A stretch of DNA of 64,000 nucleotides from Azohydromonas australica DSM 1124. Lineage in GTDB: Bacteria > Pseudomonadota > Gammaproteobacteria > Burkholderiales > Burkholderiaceae_C. The translations under genes were made by a program, and so were the position numbers. The notes under the pieces are model-generated. The model saw only the letters and a list, made by a program, of their open reading frames with translations, was not told where the DNA came from and searched no databases. How positions within the stretch are numbered: the first letter of the stretch is position 1; each line of letters starts with the position of its first letter. The stretch is from assembly GCF_000430725.1 (NCBI RefSeq), contig NZ_KE387203.1, positions 208,236-272,235 on the forward strand, written 5' to 3'. Below are positions 39,700 to 50,644 of this stretch, one piece after another.

Positions 39700-40798
39700 C
39701 GACCACACCTCCCTGCCCCAGGACCTGCCGGGCCTGCGCGTGTGCATCGACGCGGTGGACCGCGAGCTGCTGGCGCTGATCAACCGCCGCGCCGCGCTGG
39801 CGCAGGCGGTGGGCGAGATCAAGAAGAAGGAAGGCTCGCCGGTGTTCCGCCCCGAGCGCGAGCAGCAGGTGATCGAGGGCCTCAAGGCCGTCAACCCCGG
39901 GCCGCTGCGCAACGAGAACCTGGCGCCGATCTGGCGCGAGCTGATGTCGGCCTGCCGCGCGCTGGAGACGCCCACGCGCGTGGCCTTCCTGGGCCCGGCG
40001 GGCACCTTCAGCGAGGAGGCGGCGCTCAACTACTTCGGCAGCTCCATCGTGCGCGTGCCCTGCGCCAGCATCGACGAGGTGTTCCGCGCCACCAGCGCCG
40101 GCTCGGCCGACTTCGGCGTGGTGCCGGTGGAGAACTCCACCGAGGGCGCCGTGGCGCGCTCCATGGACCTGTTCCTCACCACGCCGCTGTCCATCGTCGG
40201 CGAGACCAGCCTGCTGGTGCGCCACAACCTGCTGCGCCTGCGCGAGGACCTGGACGGCATCCAGGCCGTGTGCGCGCATCCGCAGGCGCTGGGGCAGTGC
40301 CACGAGTGGCTGTCGCAGCATCTGCCGGGCGTGGAGCGCCGCCCCGTGGCCAGCAATGCCGAGGGCGCGCGCCTGGCGGCGCAGGACCCGTCGCTGGCCG
40401 CGCTGGCCAGCGTGCGCGCGGGCAACGAGTTCGGGCTGCACCTGGTCGCCCCCGGCGTGCAGGACGACCCGCGCAACCGCACCCGCTTCGTGATGGTGGC
40501 CGACCCGCAGTGCCAGAGCCTGCCCGCCCCGTCGGGCATGGACTGCACCAGCCTGGTGGTGGCGGTGGCCAACCGCCCCGGCGCGATGGTGGACCTGCTG
40601 GTGCCGCTCAAGGCCGCCGGCGTGTCGATGACCCGCTTCGAGTCGCGCCCGGCGCGCTCGGGCCAGTGGGAGTACTACTTCTACGTCGACCTGCAGGGCC
40701 ATCCCGAGGAGCCGCACGTCGCGCAGGCGCTGCAGACGCTGCGCGCGCATTGCAGCTTCTTCAAGCTGCTGGGCGGCTACCCGCTGGACCGGCACTGA
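39692..40798 (+). CDS. pheA: bifunctional chorismate mutase/prephenate dehydratase (P-protein)
   Basis: The 368-residue enzyme turns chorismate into prephenate and then phenylpyruvate for phenylalanine. The N-terminal AroQ chorismate mutase domain (about 1-95) has [20 protein letters not shown]. The prephenate dehydratase domain follows, with [14 protein letters not shown] and [11 protein letters not shown]. The C-terminal ACT domain (about 280-368) contains [15 protein letters not shown], the site of phenylalanine feedback. The ATG overlaps the end of serC. Two bases separate it from tyrA. Confidence 0.98.
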   Translation: MADDHTSLPQDLPGLRVCIDAVDRELLALINRRAALAQAVGEIKKKEGSPVFRPEREQQVIEGLKAVNPGPLRNENLAPIWRELMSACRALETPTRVAFLGPAGTFSEEAALNYFGSSIVRVPCASIDEVFRATSAGSADFGVVPVENSTEGAVARSMDLFLTTPLSIVGETSLLVRHNLLRLREDLDGIQAVCAHPQALGQCHEWLSQHLPGVERRPVASNAEGARLAAQDPSLAALASVRAGNEFGLHLVAPGVQDDPRNRTRFVMVADPQCQSLPAPSGMDCTSLVVAVANRPGAMVDLLVPLKAAGVSMTRFESRPARSGQWEYYFYVDLQGHPEEPHVAQALQTLRAHCSFFKLLGGYPLDRH

Positions 40799-40800
40799 CC

Positions 40801-41685
40801 ATGCGTTTCGAGCGGCTGGCGCTGGTGGGCTGCGGCCTCATGGGCGGCTCCTTCGCCCTGGCGCTGCGCCGCGCCGGGCTGGTGAACCAGGTCGTGGGCT
40901 GCGGCCCCGACGCCGCCGCCCTGGACAAGGCGCTGCGGCTCAACGTCATCGACGCGGTCGCCGACTCGGCGGCCCAGGCGGCCCAGGGCGCCGACCTGGT
41001 GCTGGTGGCGGTGCCGGTGGCGGCCACCGAGGGCGTGCTGGCCGCGGTGGCGCCGGTGCTGGGCCCCGATGCGCTGCTGATGGACGTCGGCAGCACCAAG
41101 CGCGACGCCGTGGCCGCGGCGCGGCGCGTGCTGGGCGAGCGGCTGGCGCGCTTCGTGCCCGCGCACCCCATCGCCGGCAAGGAGACGGCCGGCGTGGCGC
41201 ATGCCGACGCGGCGCTCTACGTCAACCGCCACGCCATCCTCACCCCGCTGCCGGAGAACCCGGCCGAGCTGGTGCAGCGCGCCACGGCGCTGTGGGAAGC
41301 CCTGGGCGCGCGCGTGCGCTGCATGGACCCGCAGGCGCACGACGCCGCCTTCGCCGCCGTCAGCCACCTGCCGCACCTGCTGGCCTATGCCTACTTCGAA
41401 GGCGTGGCGCACCAGGCCGAGGGCGCCGACTTCCTGGCCCTGGCCGGACCGGGCTTTCGCGACTTCACGCGCATCGCCGCCAGCGACCCAGTGATGTGGC
41501 GCGACATCCTGCTGTTCAACCGCGACGAGGTGCTGAGCCAGCTGCAGCACTTCCGCCAGGCGCTGGACGGCTTCGAGCAGCAGCTGCGCGCGGGCGACGC
41601 CGCGCCGCTGGAAGACCATATCCGCCAGGTGGCGCAGGCGCGCGCGCGCTGGCATCTGGGCGCGCCGCCCTCACAGTCCCGCTGA
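40801..41685 (+). CDS. tyrA: prephenate dehydrogenase
   Basis: The 294-residue NAD(P) enzyme oxidatively decarboxylates prephenate to 4-hydroxyphenylpyruvate on the way to tyrosine. The Rossmann motif is [15 protein letters not shown]. The catalytic region has the His of AHPIAGKE. A helical dimerisation domain occupies the second half, with [14 protein letters not shown]. There is no chorismate mutase domain, because that activity is on pheA. The ATG follows the pheA stop by two bases. AroA-Cmk begins 50 bases downstream. Confidence 0.97.
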   Translation: MRFERLALVGCGLMGGSFALALRRAGLVNQVVGCGPDAAALDKALRLNVIDAVADSAAQAAQGADLVLVAVPVAATEGVLAAVAPVLGPDALLMDVGSTKRDAVAAARRVLGERLARFVPAHPIAGKETAGVAHADAALYVNRHAILTPLPENPAELVQRATALWEALGARVRCMDPQAHDAAFAAVSHLPHLLAYAYFEGVAHQAEGADFLALAGPGFRDFTRIAASDPVMWRDILLFNRDEVLSQLQHFRQALDGFEQQLRAGDAAPLEDHIRQVAQARARWHLGAPPSQSR

Positions 41686-41735
41686 ACACCCTCGCGTGCC
41701 GCTCCCGTGCGGCGCGCGGCCCACGCGACCCACGC

Positions 41736-43784
41736 ATGTACGACCTTCCCTTCCTCGACCTGCCCCCGCTCACCGGCGCCGCCGGCACGGTGCGCCTGCC
41801 GGGCTCCAAGAGCATCTCCAACCGCGTGCTGCTGCTGGCCGGCCTGTGCGAAGGCCAGACGCTGGTGCACGACCTGCTCGACTCCGACGACACGCGCGTG
41901 ATGCTGGACTCGCTGGGCCGCCTGGGCTGCGGCGTGGAGCCCGGCACCGCCGGCGGCCCGCTGCGCGTCACGGGCCTGGGCGGACGGCTGCAGGTGCACG
42001 AAGCGCAGCTCTTCCTGGGCAACGCCGGCACCGCGATGCGCCCGCTCACCGCGGCGCTGGCGCTGCTGGCCGCCACGCAGGGCGGCAACTTCGAGCTCTC
42101 GGGCGTGCCGCGCATGCACGAGCGCCCCATCGGCGACCTGGTGGACGCGCTGCGCCAGCTCGGCTGCGGCGTGGAGTACCTGGGCCAGGATGGCTACCCG
42201 CCGCTGCGCCTCACGGGCGCCGCCGGCGGCCGGGTGGACACGGCCGCGCCCATCCGCGTGCGCGGCGACGTCTCCAGCCAGTTCCTCACCGCGCTGCTGC
42301 TGGCGCTGCCGCTGGTGAGCGCGGACGGCGCGATCACGGTCGAGGTGCAGGGCGAGCTCATCTCCAAGCCCTACATCGACATCACGCTCAAGCTGCTGGC
42401 GCGCTTCGGCATCGAGGTGCAGCGCGAGGGCTGGGAGCGCTTCACCATCCCGCAGGGCAGCGCCTACCGCTCGCCGGGCGAGGTGTGGGTGGAGGGAGAC
42501 GCCTCCTCGGCCTCGTACTTCGTGGCGCTGGGGGCGATCGCCGCCACCGACGCGCCGGTGCGCATCGAGGGCGTGGGCAGCGAGTCGATCCAGGGCGACG
42601 TGGCCTTCGTGGACGCCGCGCGCGCCATGGGCGCCTCGGTGCACCTGGGGCCCAACTACATCGAGGTGCAGCGCGGCGCATGGCCGCTGCGCGCCATCGA
42701 CCTGGACTGCAACCACATTCCCGACGCGGCCATGACGCTGGCGGTGATGGCGCTGTACGCGCGCGGCAGCACGCGGCTGACCAACATCGCGAGCTGGCGC
42801 GTCAAGGAGACCGACCGCATCGCCGCCATGGCCGCGGAGCTGCGCAAGGTGGGCGCCACGGTGGTGGAAGGCGAGGACTTCATCGAGGTGTCGCCGCCGC
42901 CGGCCTCGGGCTGGAAGGCCGGCGCCATCCACACCTACGACGACCACCGCATGGCGATGTGCCTGTCGCTGGCGGCGTTCAACCCGCTGGCCTCGGCCGA
43001 CCCGGTGGTGCCGGTGCGCATCCTGGACCCGCGCTGCGTGGCCAAGACCTTCCCCGACTACTTCGAGACGCTGTTCAGCCTCTCCACCACCGAGCGCTCG
43101 CTGGTGCCCGTGATCACCATCGACGGCCCCACCGCCTCGGGCAAGGGCACGCTGGCGAGCTCGGTGGCGCAGGCGCTGGGCTACCACACGCTGGATTCGG
43201 GCTCGCTCTACCGCGTCACGGCGCTGGCTGCCCTCACCCGCGGCGTGGACACCACCGACGGCCCGGCGATGGCTGCGCTGGCGCGCGGGCTGAACCTGCG
43301 CTTCGAGGGCGAGCGGCTGTGGCTGGACGGCCGGGACGTCAGCGGCGAGCTGCGCCGCGAGGAGGTGGGCACCACCGCCTCACGCATCTCCGCGCTGCCG
43401 GAGCTGCGCGCGGCGCTGTACGCGGTGCAGCTGGCCTTCCGCCGCGCCCCGGGGCTGGTGGCCGACGGGCGCGACATGGGCACCGTCATCTTCCCGGACG
43501 CGCCGCTGAAGGTGTTCCTCACCGCCAGTCCGGCCATGCGCGCCGAGCGCCGATATAAGCAATTGATTTCAAAAGGAATTTCTGCTAGCATCGACGAGCT
43601 CCGGGCCGACCTTGAGTCCAGGGACGAGCGGGATCGCAACCGCTTGATCGCTCCCTTGAAGCCGGCCGAGGACGCGCTGCTGCTGGACAACTCGGCACAG
43701 ACGGTGGAGGCATCGACCGACATCGTGCTGAAGTGGTGGGCGCAGCGCGGACCGTTCGGGGACGGCGGCACGCCGCAGTCCTGA
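41736..43784 (+). CDS. aroA-cmk: fused EPSP synthase / cytidylate kinase
   Basis: A single 682-residue frame joins two enzymes. Residues 1 to about 445 are 5-enolpyruvylshikimate-3-phosphate synthase (shikimate pathway), with [16 protein letters not shown] and [14 protein letters not shown]. Residues from about 455 are cytidylate kinase (CMP/dCMP phosphorylation), with the P-loop [15 protein letters not shown], then DSGSLYR and the [14 protein letters not shown] segment. The frame is continuous, and the ATG at 41736 gives the correct AroA N-terminus. Such fusions are known in Burkholderiales. Codons 606-619 are strikingly AT-rich (TAT, CAA, TTG, ATT, TCA, AAA, GGA) in a gene otherwise dominated by G/C-ending codons. 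A probable rpsA promoter lies exactly there. Confidence 0.96.
   Translation: MYDLPFLDLPPLTGAAGTVRLPGSKSISNRVLLLAGLCEGQTLVHDLLDSDDTRVMLDSLGRLGCGVEPGTAGGPLRVTGLGGRLQVHEAQLFLGNAGTAMRPLTAALALLAATQGGNFELSGVPRMHERPIGDLVDALRQLGCGVEYLGQDGYPPLRLTGAAGGRVDTAAPIRVRGDVSSQFLTALLLALPLVSADGAITVEVQGELISKPYIDITLKLLARFGIEVQREGWERFTIPQGSAYRSPGEVWVEGDASSASYFVALGAIAATDAPVRIEGVGSESIQGDVAFVDAARAMGASVHLGPNYIEVQRGAWPLRAIDLDCNHIPDAAMTLAVMALYARGSTRLTNIASWRVKETDRIAAMAAELRKVGATVVEGEDFIEVSPPPASGWKAGAIHTYDDHRMAMCLSLAAFNPLASADPVVPVRILDPRCVAKTFPDYFETLFSLSTTERSLVPVITIDGPTASGKGTLASSVAQALGYHTLDSGSLYRVTALAALTRGVDTTDGPAMAALARGLNLRFEGERLWLDGRDVSGELRREEVGTTASRISALPELRAALYAVQLAFRRAPGLVADGRDMGTVIFPDAPLKVFLTASPAMRAERRYKQLISKGISASIDELRADLESRDERDRNRLIAPLKPAEDALLLDNSAQTVEASTDIVLKWWAQRGPFGDGGTPQS
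43563..43591 (+). promoter_or_regulatory. probable rpsA promoter inside cmk
   Basis: TTGATT (43563-43568), a 17-base spacer, and TAGCAT (43586-43591) with an extended -10 TGC immediately before. The predicted start is near 43598, about 360 bases upstream of rpsA. The box lies in a short AT-rich island within the coding sequence, the best sigma70-like promoter visible in the window. Confidence 0.6.
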
Positions 43785-43954
43785 ACGCCGGAGCACCCCG
43801 GGACCGCTGTCCCGCTGCCTTCGCACCGCCTGGGCAGTTTCCCCGCACCGCAAGGCGCGCCGGGGCAGCGGATTCGCAACCTAACCCAGCAACGGCAGTT
43901 GCACGAAACGCCGGCCCCGCCTTCCTTGCGGCCCGCCGGCCAGGAAACACCCAC

Positions 43955-45670
43955 ATGATGGATACCCAAACCGCCACCCAGGGCGGCGAGTCTTTTGCCG
44001 CCCTGTTCGAAGAAAGCCTGCAGCAGCGCGACATGCGCGCCGGCGAGGTGATCTCTGCCGAGGTGGTGCGCATCGAGCACAGCTTCGTGGTGGTCAATGC
44101 CGGCCTCAAGTCCGAGGCCTACGTTCCCATCGAAGAATTCAAGAATGACCAGGGCGAGGTCGAAGTGCAGGTCGGCGACTTCGTGTCGGTGGCCATCGAC
44201 GCCCTGGAAAACGGCTACGGCGACACGATCCTGTCGCGCGACAAGGCCAAGCGCCTGGCCTCGTGGCTGGCGCTGGAGAACGCGCTGGAGTCCGGCGACT
44301 TCGTCACCGGCACCGTCTCCGGCAAGGTCAAGGGCGGCCTGACCGTCCTGGTCAACGGCATCCGCGCCTTCCTGCCCGGCTCGCTCATCGACACTCGCCC
44401 CGTCAAGGACCTGACTCCTTACGAAGGCAAGACGATGGAGTTCAAGGTCATCAAGCTGGACCGCAAGCGCAACAACGTGGTGCTGAGCCGCCGCGCGGTG
44501 GTCGAAGCCTCGATGGGCGAAGAGCGCGCCAAGCTGCTGGAGACGCTGACCGAGGGCGCCATCGTCCACGGCGTGGTGAAGAACATCACCGAGTACGGCG
44601 CCTTCGTGGACCTGGGCGGCATCGACGGCCTGCTGCACATCACCGACATGGCCTGGCGCCGTGTGCGTCACCCGAGCGAAGTGGTCCAGGTGGGCCAGGA
44701 GCTCGACGCCAAGGTCCTGAAGTTCGACGCCGAGAAGAACCGCGTCTCGCTGGGCCTGAAGCAGCTGGGCGATGACCCCTGGCACGGCGTGGCCCGCCGC
44801 TACCCGGCCGGCACCCGCCTGTTCGGCAAGGTCACGAACATCGCCGACTACGGCGCGTTCGTCGAGATCGAGCCGGGCATCGAAGGTCTGGTGCACGTCT
44901 CCGAGATGGACTGGACCAACAAGAACGTCGCTCCCGCCAAGGTCGTGTCCCTGGGCGAGGAAGTCGAAGTCATGGTCCTGGAGATCGACGAGGACAAGCG
45001 CCGCATCTCCCTGGGCATGAAGCAGTGCAAGCCGAACCCCTGGGAAGAGTTCGCCGAGACCGTCAAGCGCGGCGACAAGGTCAAGGGCCCGGTCAAGTCG
45101 ATCACCGACTTCGGCGTGTTCGTGGGCCTGGCCCAGGGCATCGACGGCCTGGTGCACCTGTCCGACCTGTCCTGGAACGAGCCCGGCGAAGCCGCCGTGC
45201 GCAACTTCAAGAAGGGCCAGGAAGTCGAAGCGGTCGTGCTGGCCGTGGACGTGGAGCGCGAGCGCATCAGCCTGGGCATCAAGCAGCTCGACGGCGACCC
45301 GTTCGCCACCTTCACCACGCTCAATGACCGCGGCTCGCTGGTCAGCGGCAAGGTGAAGACCGTCGACCCGCGCGGCGCCGAGATCCAGCTGACCGAGGAC
45401 GTGACGGGCTACCTGCGCGCTTCCGAGATCAGCCGCGACCGCGTCGAAGACGCGCGCAACGTGCTCAAGGAAGGCGACGACGTCAACGCCATGATCATCA
45501 ACATCGACCGCAAGACGCGTTCGATCCAGCTGTCGATCAAGGCCAAGGACAACGTCGAGCAGCAGGAAGCCATGCAGCGCCTGTCGCAGAGCAACGAGCG
45601 CGAGACCGCCGGTACCACCAGCCTGGGCGCCCTGCTGCGCGCCAAGCTGGACAACCGCGACAACGGCTGA
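43955..45670 (+). CDS. rpsA: 30S ribosomal protein S1
   Basis: The 571-residue protein binds mRNA on the 30S subunit and helps initiation on structured messages. Six S1 (OB-fold) repeats are visible, for example [23 protein letters not shown] and [19 protein letters not shown]. The first two bind the ribosome and the later ones bind RNA. The start MMDTQT has two adjacent ATGs (43955 and 43958), and AGGA lies 9-12 bases before them. The 170-base leader after cmk could carry the S1 autoregulatory structure known in E. coli. ihfB follows after 21 bases. Confidence 0.98.
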   Translation: MMDTQTATQGGESFAALFEESLQQRDMRAGEVISAEVVRIEHSFVVVNAGLKSEAYVPIEEFKNDQGEVEVQVGDFVSVAIDALENGYGDTILSRDKAKRLASWLALENALESGDFVTGTVSGKVKGGLTVLVNGIRAFLPGSLIDTRPVKDLTPYEGKTMEFKVIKLDRKRNNVVLSRRAVVEASMGEERAKLLETLTEGAIVHGVVKNITEYGAFVDLGGIDGLLHITDMAWRRVRHPSEVVQVGQELDAKVLKFDAEKNRVSLGLKQLGDDPWHGVARRYPAGTRLFGKVTNIADYGAFVEIEPGIEGLVHVSEMDWTNKNVAPAKVVSLGEEVEVMVLEIDEDKRRISLGMKQCKPNPWEEFAETVKRGDKVKGPVKSITDFGVFVGLAQGIDGLVHLSDLSWNEPGEAAVRNFKKGQEVEAVVLAVDVERERISLGIKQLDGDPFATFTTLNDRGSLVSGKVKTVDPRGAEIQLTEDVTGYLRASEISRDRVEDARNVLKEGDDVNAMIINIDRKTRSIQLSIKAKDNVEQQEAMQRLSQSNERETAGTTSLGALLRAKLDNRDNG

Positions 45671-45691
45671 GACTGAAGGGGCCCGGCGGTC

Positions 45692-46012
45692 ATGACCCGT
45701 TCCGACCTCGTGGCCGAGCTGGCCGAGCGTTTCGGCCAGCTCACGCACCGCGACACCGAGTTCGCGGTCAAGACCATCCTCGACGCGATGTCCGACGCCC
45801 TGGCGCGCGGGCACCGCATCGAGATCCGGGGCTTCGGCAGCTTCTCCATCAACCGCCGTCCGCCGCGCATGGGGCGCAATCCCCGCAGCGGCGAGCCGGT
45901 GCTGATCCCGGAGAAGCTGGTGCCGCACTTCAAGCCCGGCAAGGCGCTGCGCGAGGCGGTGGACGCCAACGTCCCCGTCGCGCCGGAGCCCGCCGAGCTC
46001 GGCACCTCCTGA
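45692..46012 (+). CDS. ihfB: integration host factor subunit beta
   Basis: This 106-residue DNA-bending protein is the partner of IHF-alpha and acts in recombination, replication and sigma54-type activation. It has the family start [20 protein letters not shown], the DNA-wedging arm [10 protein letters not shown] with the conserved Pro, and [14 protein letters not shown]. The C-terminus runs about 12 residues past E. coli IHF-beta. It is co-transcribed with rpsA (21-base gap) and followed by a terminator. Confidence 0.97.
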   Translation: MTRSDLVAELAERFGQLTHRDTEFAVKTILDAMSDALARGHRIEIRGFGSFSINRRPPRMGRNPRSGEPVLIPEKLVPHFKPGKALREAVDANVPVAPEPAELGTS

Positions 46013-46044
46013 AGCTCCCGGTCCTGGTCCGTGGAGATCTCCGC

Positions 46045-46074
46045 AGCGGCGCCCTCGTGGCGCCGCTTCCTTTT
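46045..46074 (+). terminator. terminator of the rpsA-ihfB transcript
   Basis: AGCGGCGCC (46045-46053) pairs with GGCGCCGCT (46059-46067) over a 5-base loop, followed by TCCTTTT, 32 bases past ihfB. Confidence 0.8.
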
Positions 46075-46143
46075 GGGCGCCGCGCGGGCGTGAAAGCCGC
46101 GCCGCGCCGGCCGCGCGCCCCCGGGACCGGGGTGTGCCCTCGC

Positions 46144-46149
46144 TAGAAT
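46144..46149 (+). promoter_or_regulatory. -10-like TAGAAT before lapA
   Basis: TAGAAT lies 9 bases before the lapA ATG, downstream of the ihfB terminator. A start site at the usual distance would give a leader of 0-3 bases. No clear -35. Confidence 0.4.
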
Positions 46150-46158
46150 CGCCCGCCC

Positions 46159-46464
46159 ATGCGCTTCCTCGTCTGGCTCCTGCGGGCCTTCCTCTTCTTC
46201 GCGCTGTTCGCGTTCGCGCTCAACAACCGCCACACCGCCACCGTGCACTGGTTCTTCGGCCAGTCATGGAACGCGCCATTGGTGATCGTGGTGCTGGCCG
46301 CCTTTGCCGGGGGCTGCGCCGTGGGCGTGCTGGCGATGGTGCCGGCATGGTGGCACCACCGCCGCCAGGCCGCGCGCCCGGCGCCCGGCGCCACGGCCGC
46401 TGCGCCGGCGGCGGCCGAGGGCGCCGAGCCGCTGCCCGAGCATCCGCCGCGCGAGGGGCTGTAA
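46159..46464 (+). CDS. lapA: LPS assembly protein LapA (DUF1049)
   Basis: The 101-residue inner-membrane protein has two predicted helices (FLVWLLRAFLFFALFAFAL and APLVIVVLAAFAGGCAVGVL) separated by the typical NNRHTATVHWFFG. The cytoplasmic tail is Ala/Pro/Glu-rich. It works with LapB in control of LpxC breakdown and LPS assembly. lapB starts three bases after its stop. A -10-like box close to the ATG and the terminator before it suggest independent transcription from rpsA-ihfB. Confidence 0.93.
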   Translation: MRFLVWLLRAFLFFALFAFALNNRHTATVHWFFGQSWNAPLVIVVLAAFAGGCAVGVLAMVPAWWHHRRQAARPAPGATAAAPAAAEGAEPLPEHPPREGL

Positions 46465-46467
46465 GCC

Positions 46468-47613
46468 ATGGTGCTCGATCCGCTATGGCTGCTGCTGGCG
46501 CTGCCGGTGGCCTTCGCGCTGGGCTGGCTGGGCTCGCGACTGGAAATGCGGGAATGGGTGCGCGAGCAGCGCGACGCGCCCAAGGCCTACTTCAAGGGAC
46601 TGAACCTGCTGCTCAACGAGCAGCAGGACAAGGCCATCGACGCCTTCATCGAGGCCGTGCAGGACGACCCGCACAGCGCCGACCTGCACTTCGCGCTGGG
46701 CAACCTGTTCCGCCGCCGCGGCGAGTTCGAGCGCGCGGTGCGCGTGCACCAGCACCTGCTGCAGCGCGGCGACCTGCCCGGCGCCGAGCGCGAGCGCGCG
46801 CAGCACGCGCTGGCGCAGGACTTCATGAAGGCGGGGCTGTTCGACCGCGCCGAGGAGGCCTTCCGCGCGCTGGAGGGCACGCCCTTCGACACCGAGGCGC
46901 GGCTGGCGCTGCTGACGCTGCACGAGCGCTCGCGCGACTGGCGCGCGGCCGCCGAGGTGGCCGCGCGGCTGGAGAAGAGCGGCATCGGCTCCTTCGCCAC
47001 GCGCATCTCGCACTACTGGTGCGAGCTGGCGCAGGAGGCGGACGCGCGCGGCGACGCCGACGCCGCCGAGGCCGCGCTGCAGCGCGCGCGCGAGGCTGCG
47101 CCCAACGCGCCGCGTCCCTGGCTGCAGGAGGGCGAGCGCCAGCTGCGCGCCGGCCGCACGGCGCAGGCGCTGCAGAGCTGGGACGCCCTGCGCGTGCGCC
47201 ACCCGGCCGTGTTCTCGCTGGTGGCGCCGGCCTACGCCCAGGCGGCATCGTCCCTGGGCCAGGCCGCGCCGGCGCGCGAGCAGATCCAGGCGCTCTACGA
47301 CCAGCAGCCCGACACCGACCTGCTGGGCGCGCTGCGCCGGCTCGACGACCCCGCCACGGCGGCGCAGCGCCTGCAGGCGCACCTGCGCCAGCAGCCCGCG
47401 CTGTCGGTGGCGGCGCAGGTGCTGGAGCTGCCGCCCGCGGAGTGGGCCGAGGACATCCGCACCCGCGTCCAGGCCAGCGTGGCGCGCGCGGCGCAGCCCC
47501 TGCAGCGCTACCGCTGCGCGGCCTGCGGCTTCGAGGCGCGCAACTACTTCTGGCAATGCCCGGGCTGCCAGAGCTGGGACACCTACCCGCCGCGGCGCAT
47601 CGAAGACCTCTGA
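46468..47613 (+). CDS. lapB: LPS assembly/regulatory protein LapB (YciM)
   Basis: The 381-residue protein has an N-terminal membrane anchor ([22 protein letters not shown]), six or more TPR repeats (for example [21 protein letters not shown]), and a C-terminal rubredoxin-like metal-binding knuckle with CAAC and CPGC cysteine pairs. In E. coli LapB guides FtsH to LpxC and so limits lipid A synthesis, linking it to envelope balance. Spacing from lapA is three bases. Downstream the glycan cluster begins 41 bases later. Confidence 0.96.
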   Translation: MVLDPLWLLLALPVAFALGWLGSRLEMREWVREQRDAPKAYFKGLNLLLNEQQDKAIDAFIEAVQDDPHSADLHFALGNLFRRRGEFERAVRVHQHLLQRGDLPGAERERAQHALAQDFMKAGLFDRAEEAFRALEGTPFDTEARLALLTLHERSRDWRAAAEVAARLEKSGIGSFATRISHYWCELAQEADARGDADAAEAALQRAREAAPNAPRPWLQEGERQLRAGRTAQALQSWDALRVRHPAVFSLVAPAYAQAASSLGQAAPAREQIQALYDQQPDTDLLGALRRLDDPATAAQRLQAHLRQQPALSVAAQVLELPPAEWAEDIRTRVQASVARAAQPLQRYRCAACGFEARNYFWQCPGCQSWDTYPPRRIEDL

Positions 47614-47654
47614 CCCGAGCCGGCGCCCTGCCCGACCACCTGAACCGAACCGCC

Positions 47655-48395
47655 ATGAGCAGCAGCAGCCCGCAGCGCGTCATCCTCTGCATGAAGTGGG
47701 GCACCAAGTACGGCCCCGAGTACGTCAACCGGCTCCACGCCATGGTGCGCCGCCACCTGCGCGGCGACTTCACCTTCGTGTGCCTGACCGACGACGGCGC
47801 CGGCGTGCACCCGGACGTGCGCTGCCTGCCGATTCCCGACCTGGCGCTGCCCGCGGGCATTCCCGAGCGCGGCTGGAAGAAGCTCACCACCTTCGAGGCC
47901 GACCTGTACGGCCTGCGCGGCACGGCGCTGTTCCTGGACCTGGACGTGGTGATCGTGGACGACATCACGCCCTTCTTCGAGCAGCCGGGGGAGTTCCTGA
48001 TCATTCACGACTGGAAGCGGCCCTGGCGCGTTACCGGCAACTCCTCGGTCTACCGCTTCGAGCTGGGCGCGCACGCGGACGTGCTGGCGCAGTTCCGGGC
48101 CCGGCCCGAGGAGGCGCGCGCCAACTTCCGCAACGAGCAGGCCTACCTCTCCGACGTGCTGCACAAGCAGGGCAAGCTCGACTACTGGCCCGCCGCCTGG
48201 TGCGCGAGCTGGAAGTACCACTGCATCCCGCGCTTCCCGCTGAACTACTTCCGCGCGCCGGCCAAGCCCGAAGGCGCGCGCATCCTGATCTTCCACGGCG
48301 TGATGAACCCGCCCGATGCCCTGGCCGGGCGCAGCAACGGCAACTGGCGCCACGCCAGGCCGGCGCCCTGGATCGCCGACCACTGGCGAGCCTGA
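47655..48395 (+). CDS. putative glycosyltransferase (GT-A-like fold)
   Basis: The 246-residue protein has [23 protein letters not shown] at the start and the acidic motif [13 protein letters not shown] near residue 95, which resembles the DxD motif that binds a nucleotide-sugar and metal. [14 protein letters not shown] follows. I cannot assign it to a named family or donor. It lies between lapB and the UDP-xylose synthase gene, so LPS or capsule glycosylation is likely. The ATG at 47655 is the first after lapB, while the upstream frame runs through lapB. Confidence 0.75.
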   Translation: MSSSSPQRVILCMKWGTKYGPEYVNRLHAMVRRHLRGDFTFVCLTDDGAGVHPDVRCLPIPDLALPAGIPERGWKKLTTFEADLYGLRGTALFLDLDVVIVDDITPFFEQPGEFLIIHDWKRPWRVTGNSSVYRFELGAHADVLAQFRARPEEARANFRNEQAYLSDVLHKQGKLDYWPAAWCASWKYHCIPRFPLNYFRAPAKPEGARILIFHGVMNPPDALAGRSNGNWRHARPAPWIADHWRA

Positions 48396-48466
48396 CTGAG
48401 AAGAAATCCCGGGGGAACCCGGCACTGCGCCTGCTGGTGCATCAGCCCCCTCAAGGATTTCTTCGC

Positions 48467-49405
<939 letters not shown>

Positions 49406-49548
49406 GGCTGCCGCAAGAGGGTGCGGGACGCCCCCTTGCCTACAATCGACGGCTTTTCCGCCTTCACGAATCGCGTCCCGCCAAGGGGCCGGCGGCTGCA
49501 GCCACGCCGCGCCCGGCCGGGGCCGCATGCCGGCGCCGGCCGTTTTGC

Positions 49549-50529
49549 ATGAGCAACGACTCCCAACGCCGCCTGCGCTTCTGCGCGCTGCTTTACGTCT
49601 CGGCTACCACCTCCACGGCGCAGGACGCGCCCAACATGCGCAGCCGGCTCAGCGCGGAGCAGCGGCTGCTGAGCTACCTGGCCATGGCCTCGCGCCTGGG
49701 CGCGGGGCTCCAGCGCCATTTCGGCGTCCCGCTGCAGTTGCTGACCAACGCGCCCGAACGGCTGCAGGCACTGATCCAGGCCCGCGCGCAGCGCCGCGCC
49801 GGCTTCTGCGCCGCCGTGCAGGTGCTGGCCATCCCTTTCGGCGACGCGCTGCCCGCCTCGGCGCAGTTCCACGCCGCCACGCACAAGATCTACGTCTTCG
49901 ACCACCTGGCGCGGCAGGCGGACTACGGCTTCCTGCTGGACCTGGACGTGGTGTGCCAGCGCGGCTTCGACGCCGACCTGCTGCGGCGCATCGAGGCCGG
50001 CGTGCCGCTGGTCTACGACATCTCCGAGCAGGTGTACGCCGGCCACCGCTACGCAGCCATGGCCGGCGACCAGGCGCGCCTGTCGGGGCAGGCGCTGGAG
50101 TTCCGCTGGTACGGCGGCGAGTTCATCGGCGGGCCGCCGGCCTTCTTCGCTCAGCTGTTCGAGGCGCTGCAGCCGCTGCTGCAGCGCTACACGCAGGCGT
50201 ACGCGGCGCTGAACCACCAGGGCGACGAGGTGATCGTCAGCGCTGCGCTCAACCTGCTGCGCCGCCGGCACGGGCCGGACTTCTGCTGCGACGTCGCGCC
50301 GCTGGACGTGGTGCGCCGCCACTGGGGCATCGCCACGGACCACGACGCGGCGCGGCTGGGAGCGCAGTCGCGCCACCTGAGCTTCGTGCACCTGCCGGCG
50401 ATGAAGGCGCTGCTGACCTCGGGCTGGTCCGACGACGGGCTGCTGGCGCTGCTGCGCCTGCTCGACCGCGGCCCGCCGCGCCTGGCCAAGCAGGCGCGGC
50501 GCTGGCTGGCCGCGCTGGTGCCGGGCTGA
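49549..50529 (+). CDS. putative glycosyltransferase
   Basis: The 326-residue protein contains FLLDLDVVCQRGFDADLL near residue 130, an acidic motif like that of GT8/GT-A enzymes, and later QVYAGHRYAAMAGDQARL and LNHQGDEVIVSAALNLL. It resembles the first glycosyltransferase in this cluster in layout, and I cannot name its family or substrate. The ATG at 49549 is preferred because the long upstream frame covers the UDP-xylose synthase gene. A TACAAT -10-like box at 49441-49446 may drive it. Confidence 0.7.
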   Translation: MSNDSQRRLRFCALLYVSATTSTAQDAPNMRSRLSAEQRLLSYLAMASRLGAGLQRHFGVPLQLLTNAPERLQALIQARAQRRAGFCAAVQVLAIPFGDALPASAQFHAATHKIYVFDHLARQADYGFLLDLDVVCQRGFDADLLRRIEAGVPLVYDISEQVYAGHRYAAMAGDQARLSGQALEFRWYGGEFIGGPPAFFAQLFEALQPLLQRYTQAYAALNHQGDEVIVSAALNLLRRRHGPDFCCDVAPLDVVRRHWGIATDHDAARLGAQSRHLSFVHLPAMKALLTSGWSDDGLLALLRLLDRGPPRLAKQARRWLAALVPG

Positions 50530-50644
50530 GGGCCGGCCGCCGGAGCTGTCTAGAATGCCGCCCCCGTGTCCGGGGGGAAACGCACCGTCTGCGAAAACGC
50601 CAGCGCCCGGGCCCGCGCGCCTGCCGAACCGGGCTCCCGCGCCC

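Noticed and set aside
43551-43592. AT-rich patch in cmk as a sign of gene transfer
   Set aside because: Only 14 codons are affected, the protein sequence is normal for cytidylate kinase, and promoter hexamers explain the composition better.
41736-43784. AroA and Cmk joined by a sequencing frameshift
   Set aside because: There is no stop or frame change at the junction, and this fusion is known in related bacteria.
43208-45928. A 906-codon frame antisense to cmk, rpsA and ihfB
   Set aside because: It crosses three conserved genes and has no family likeness of its own.
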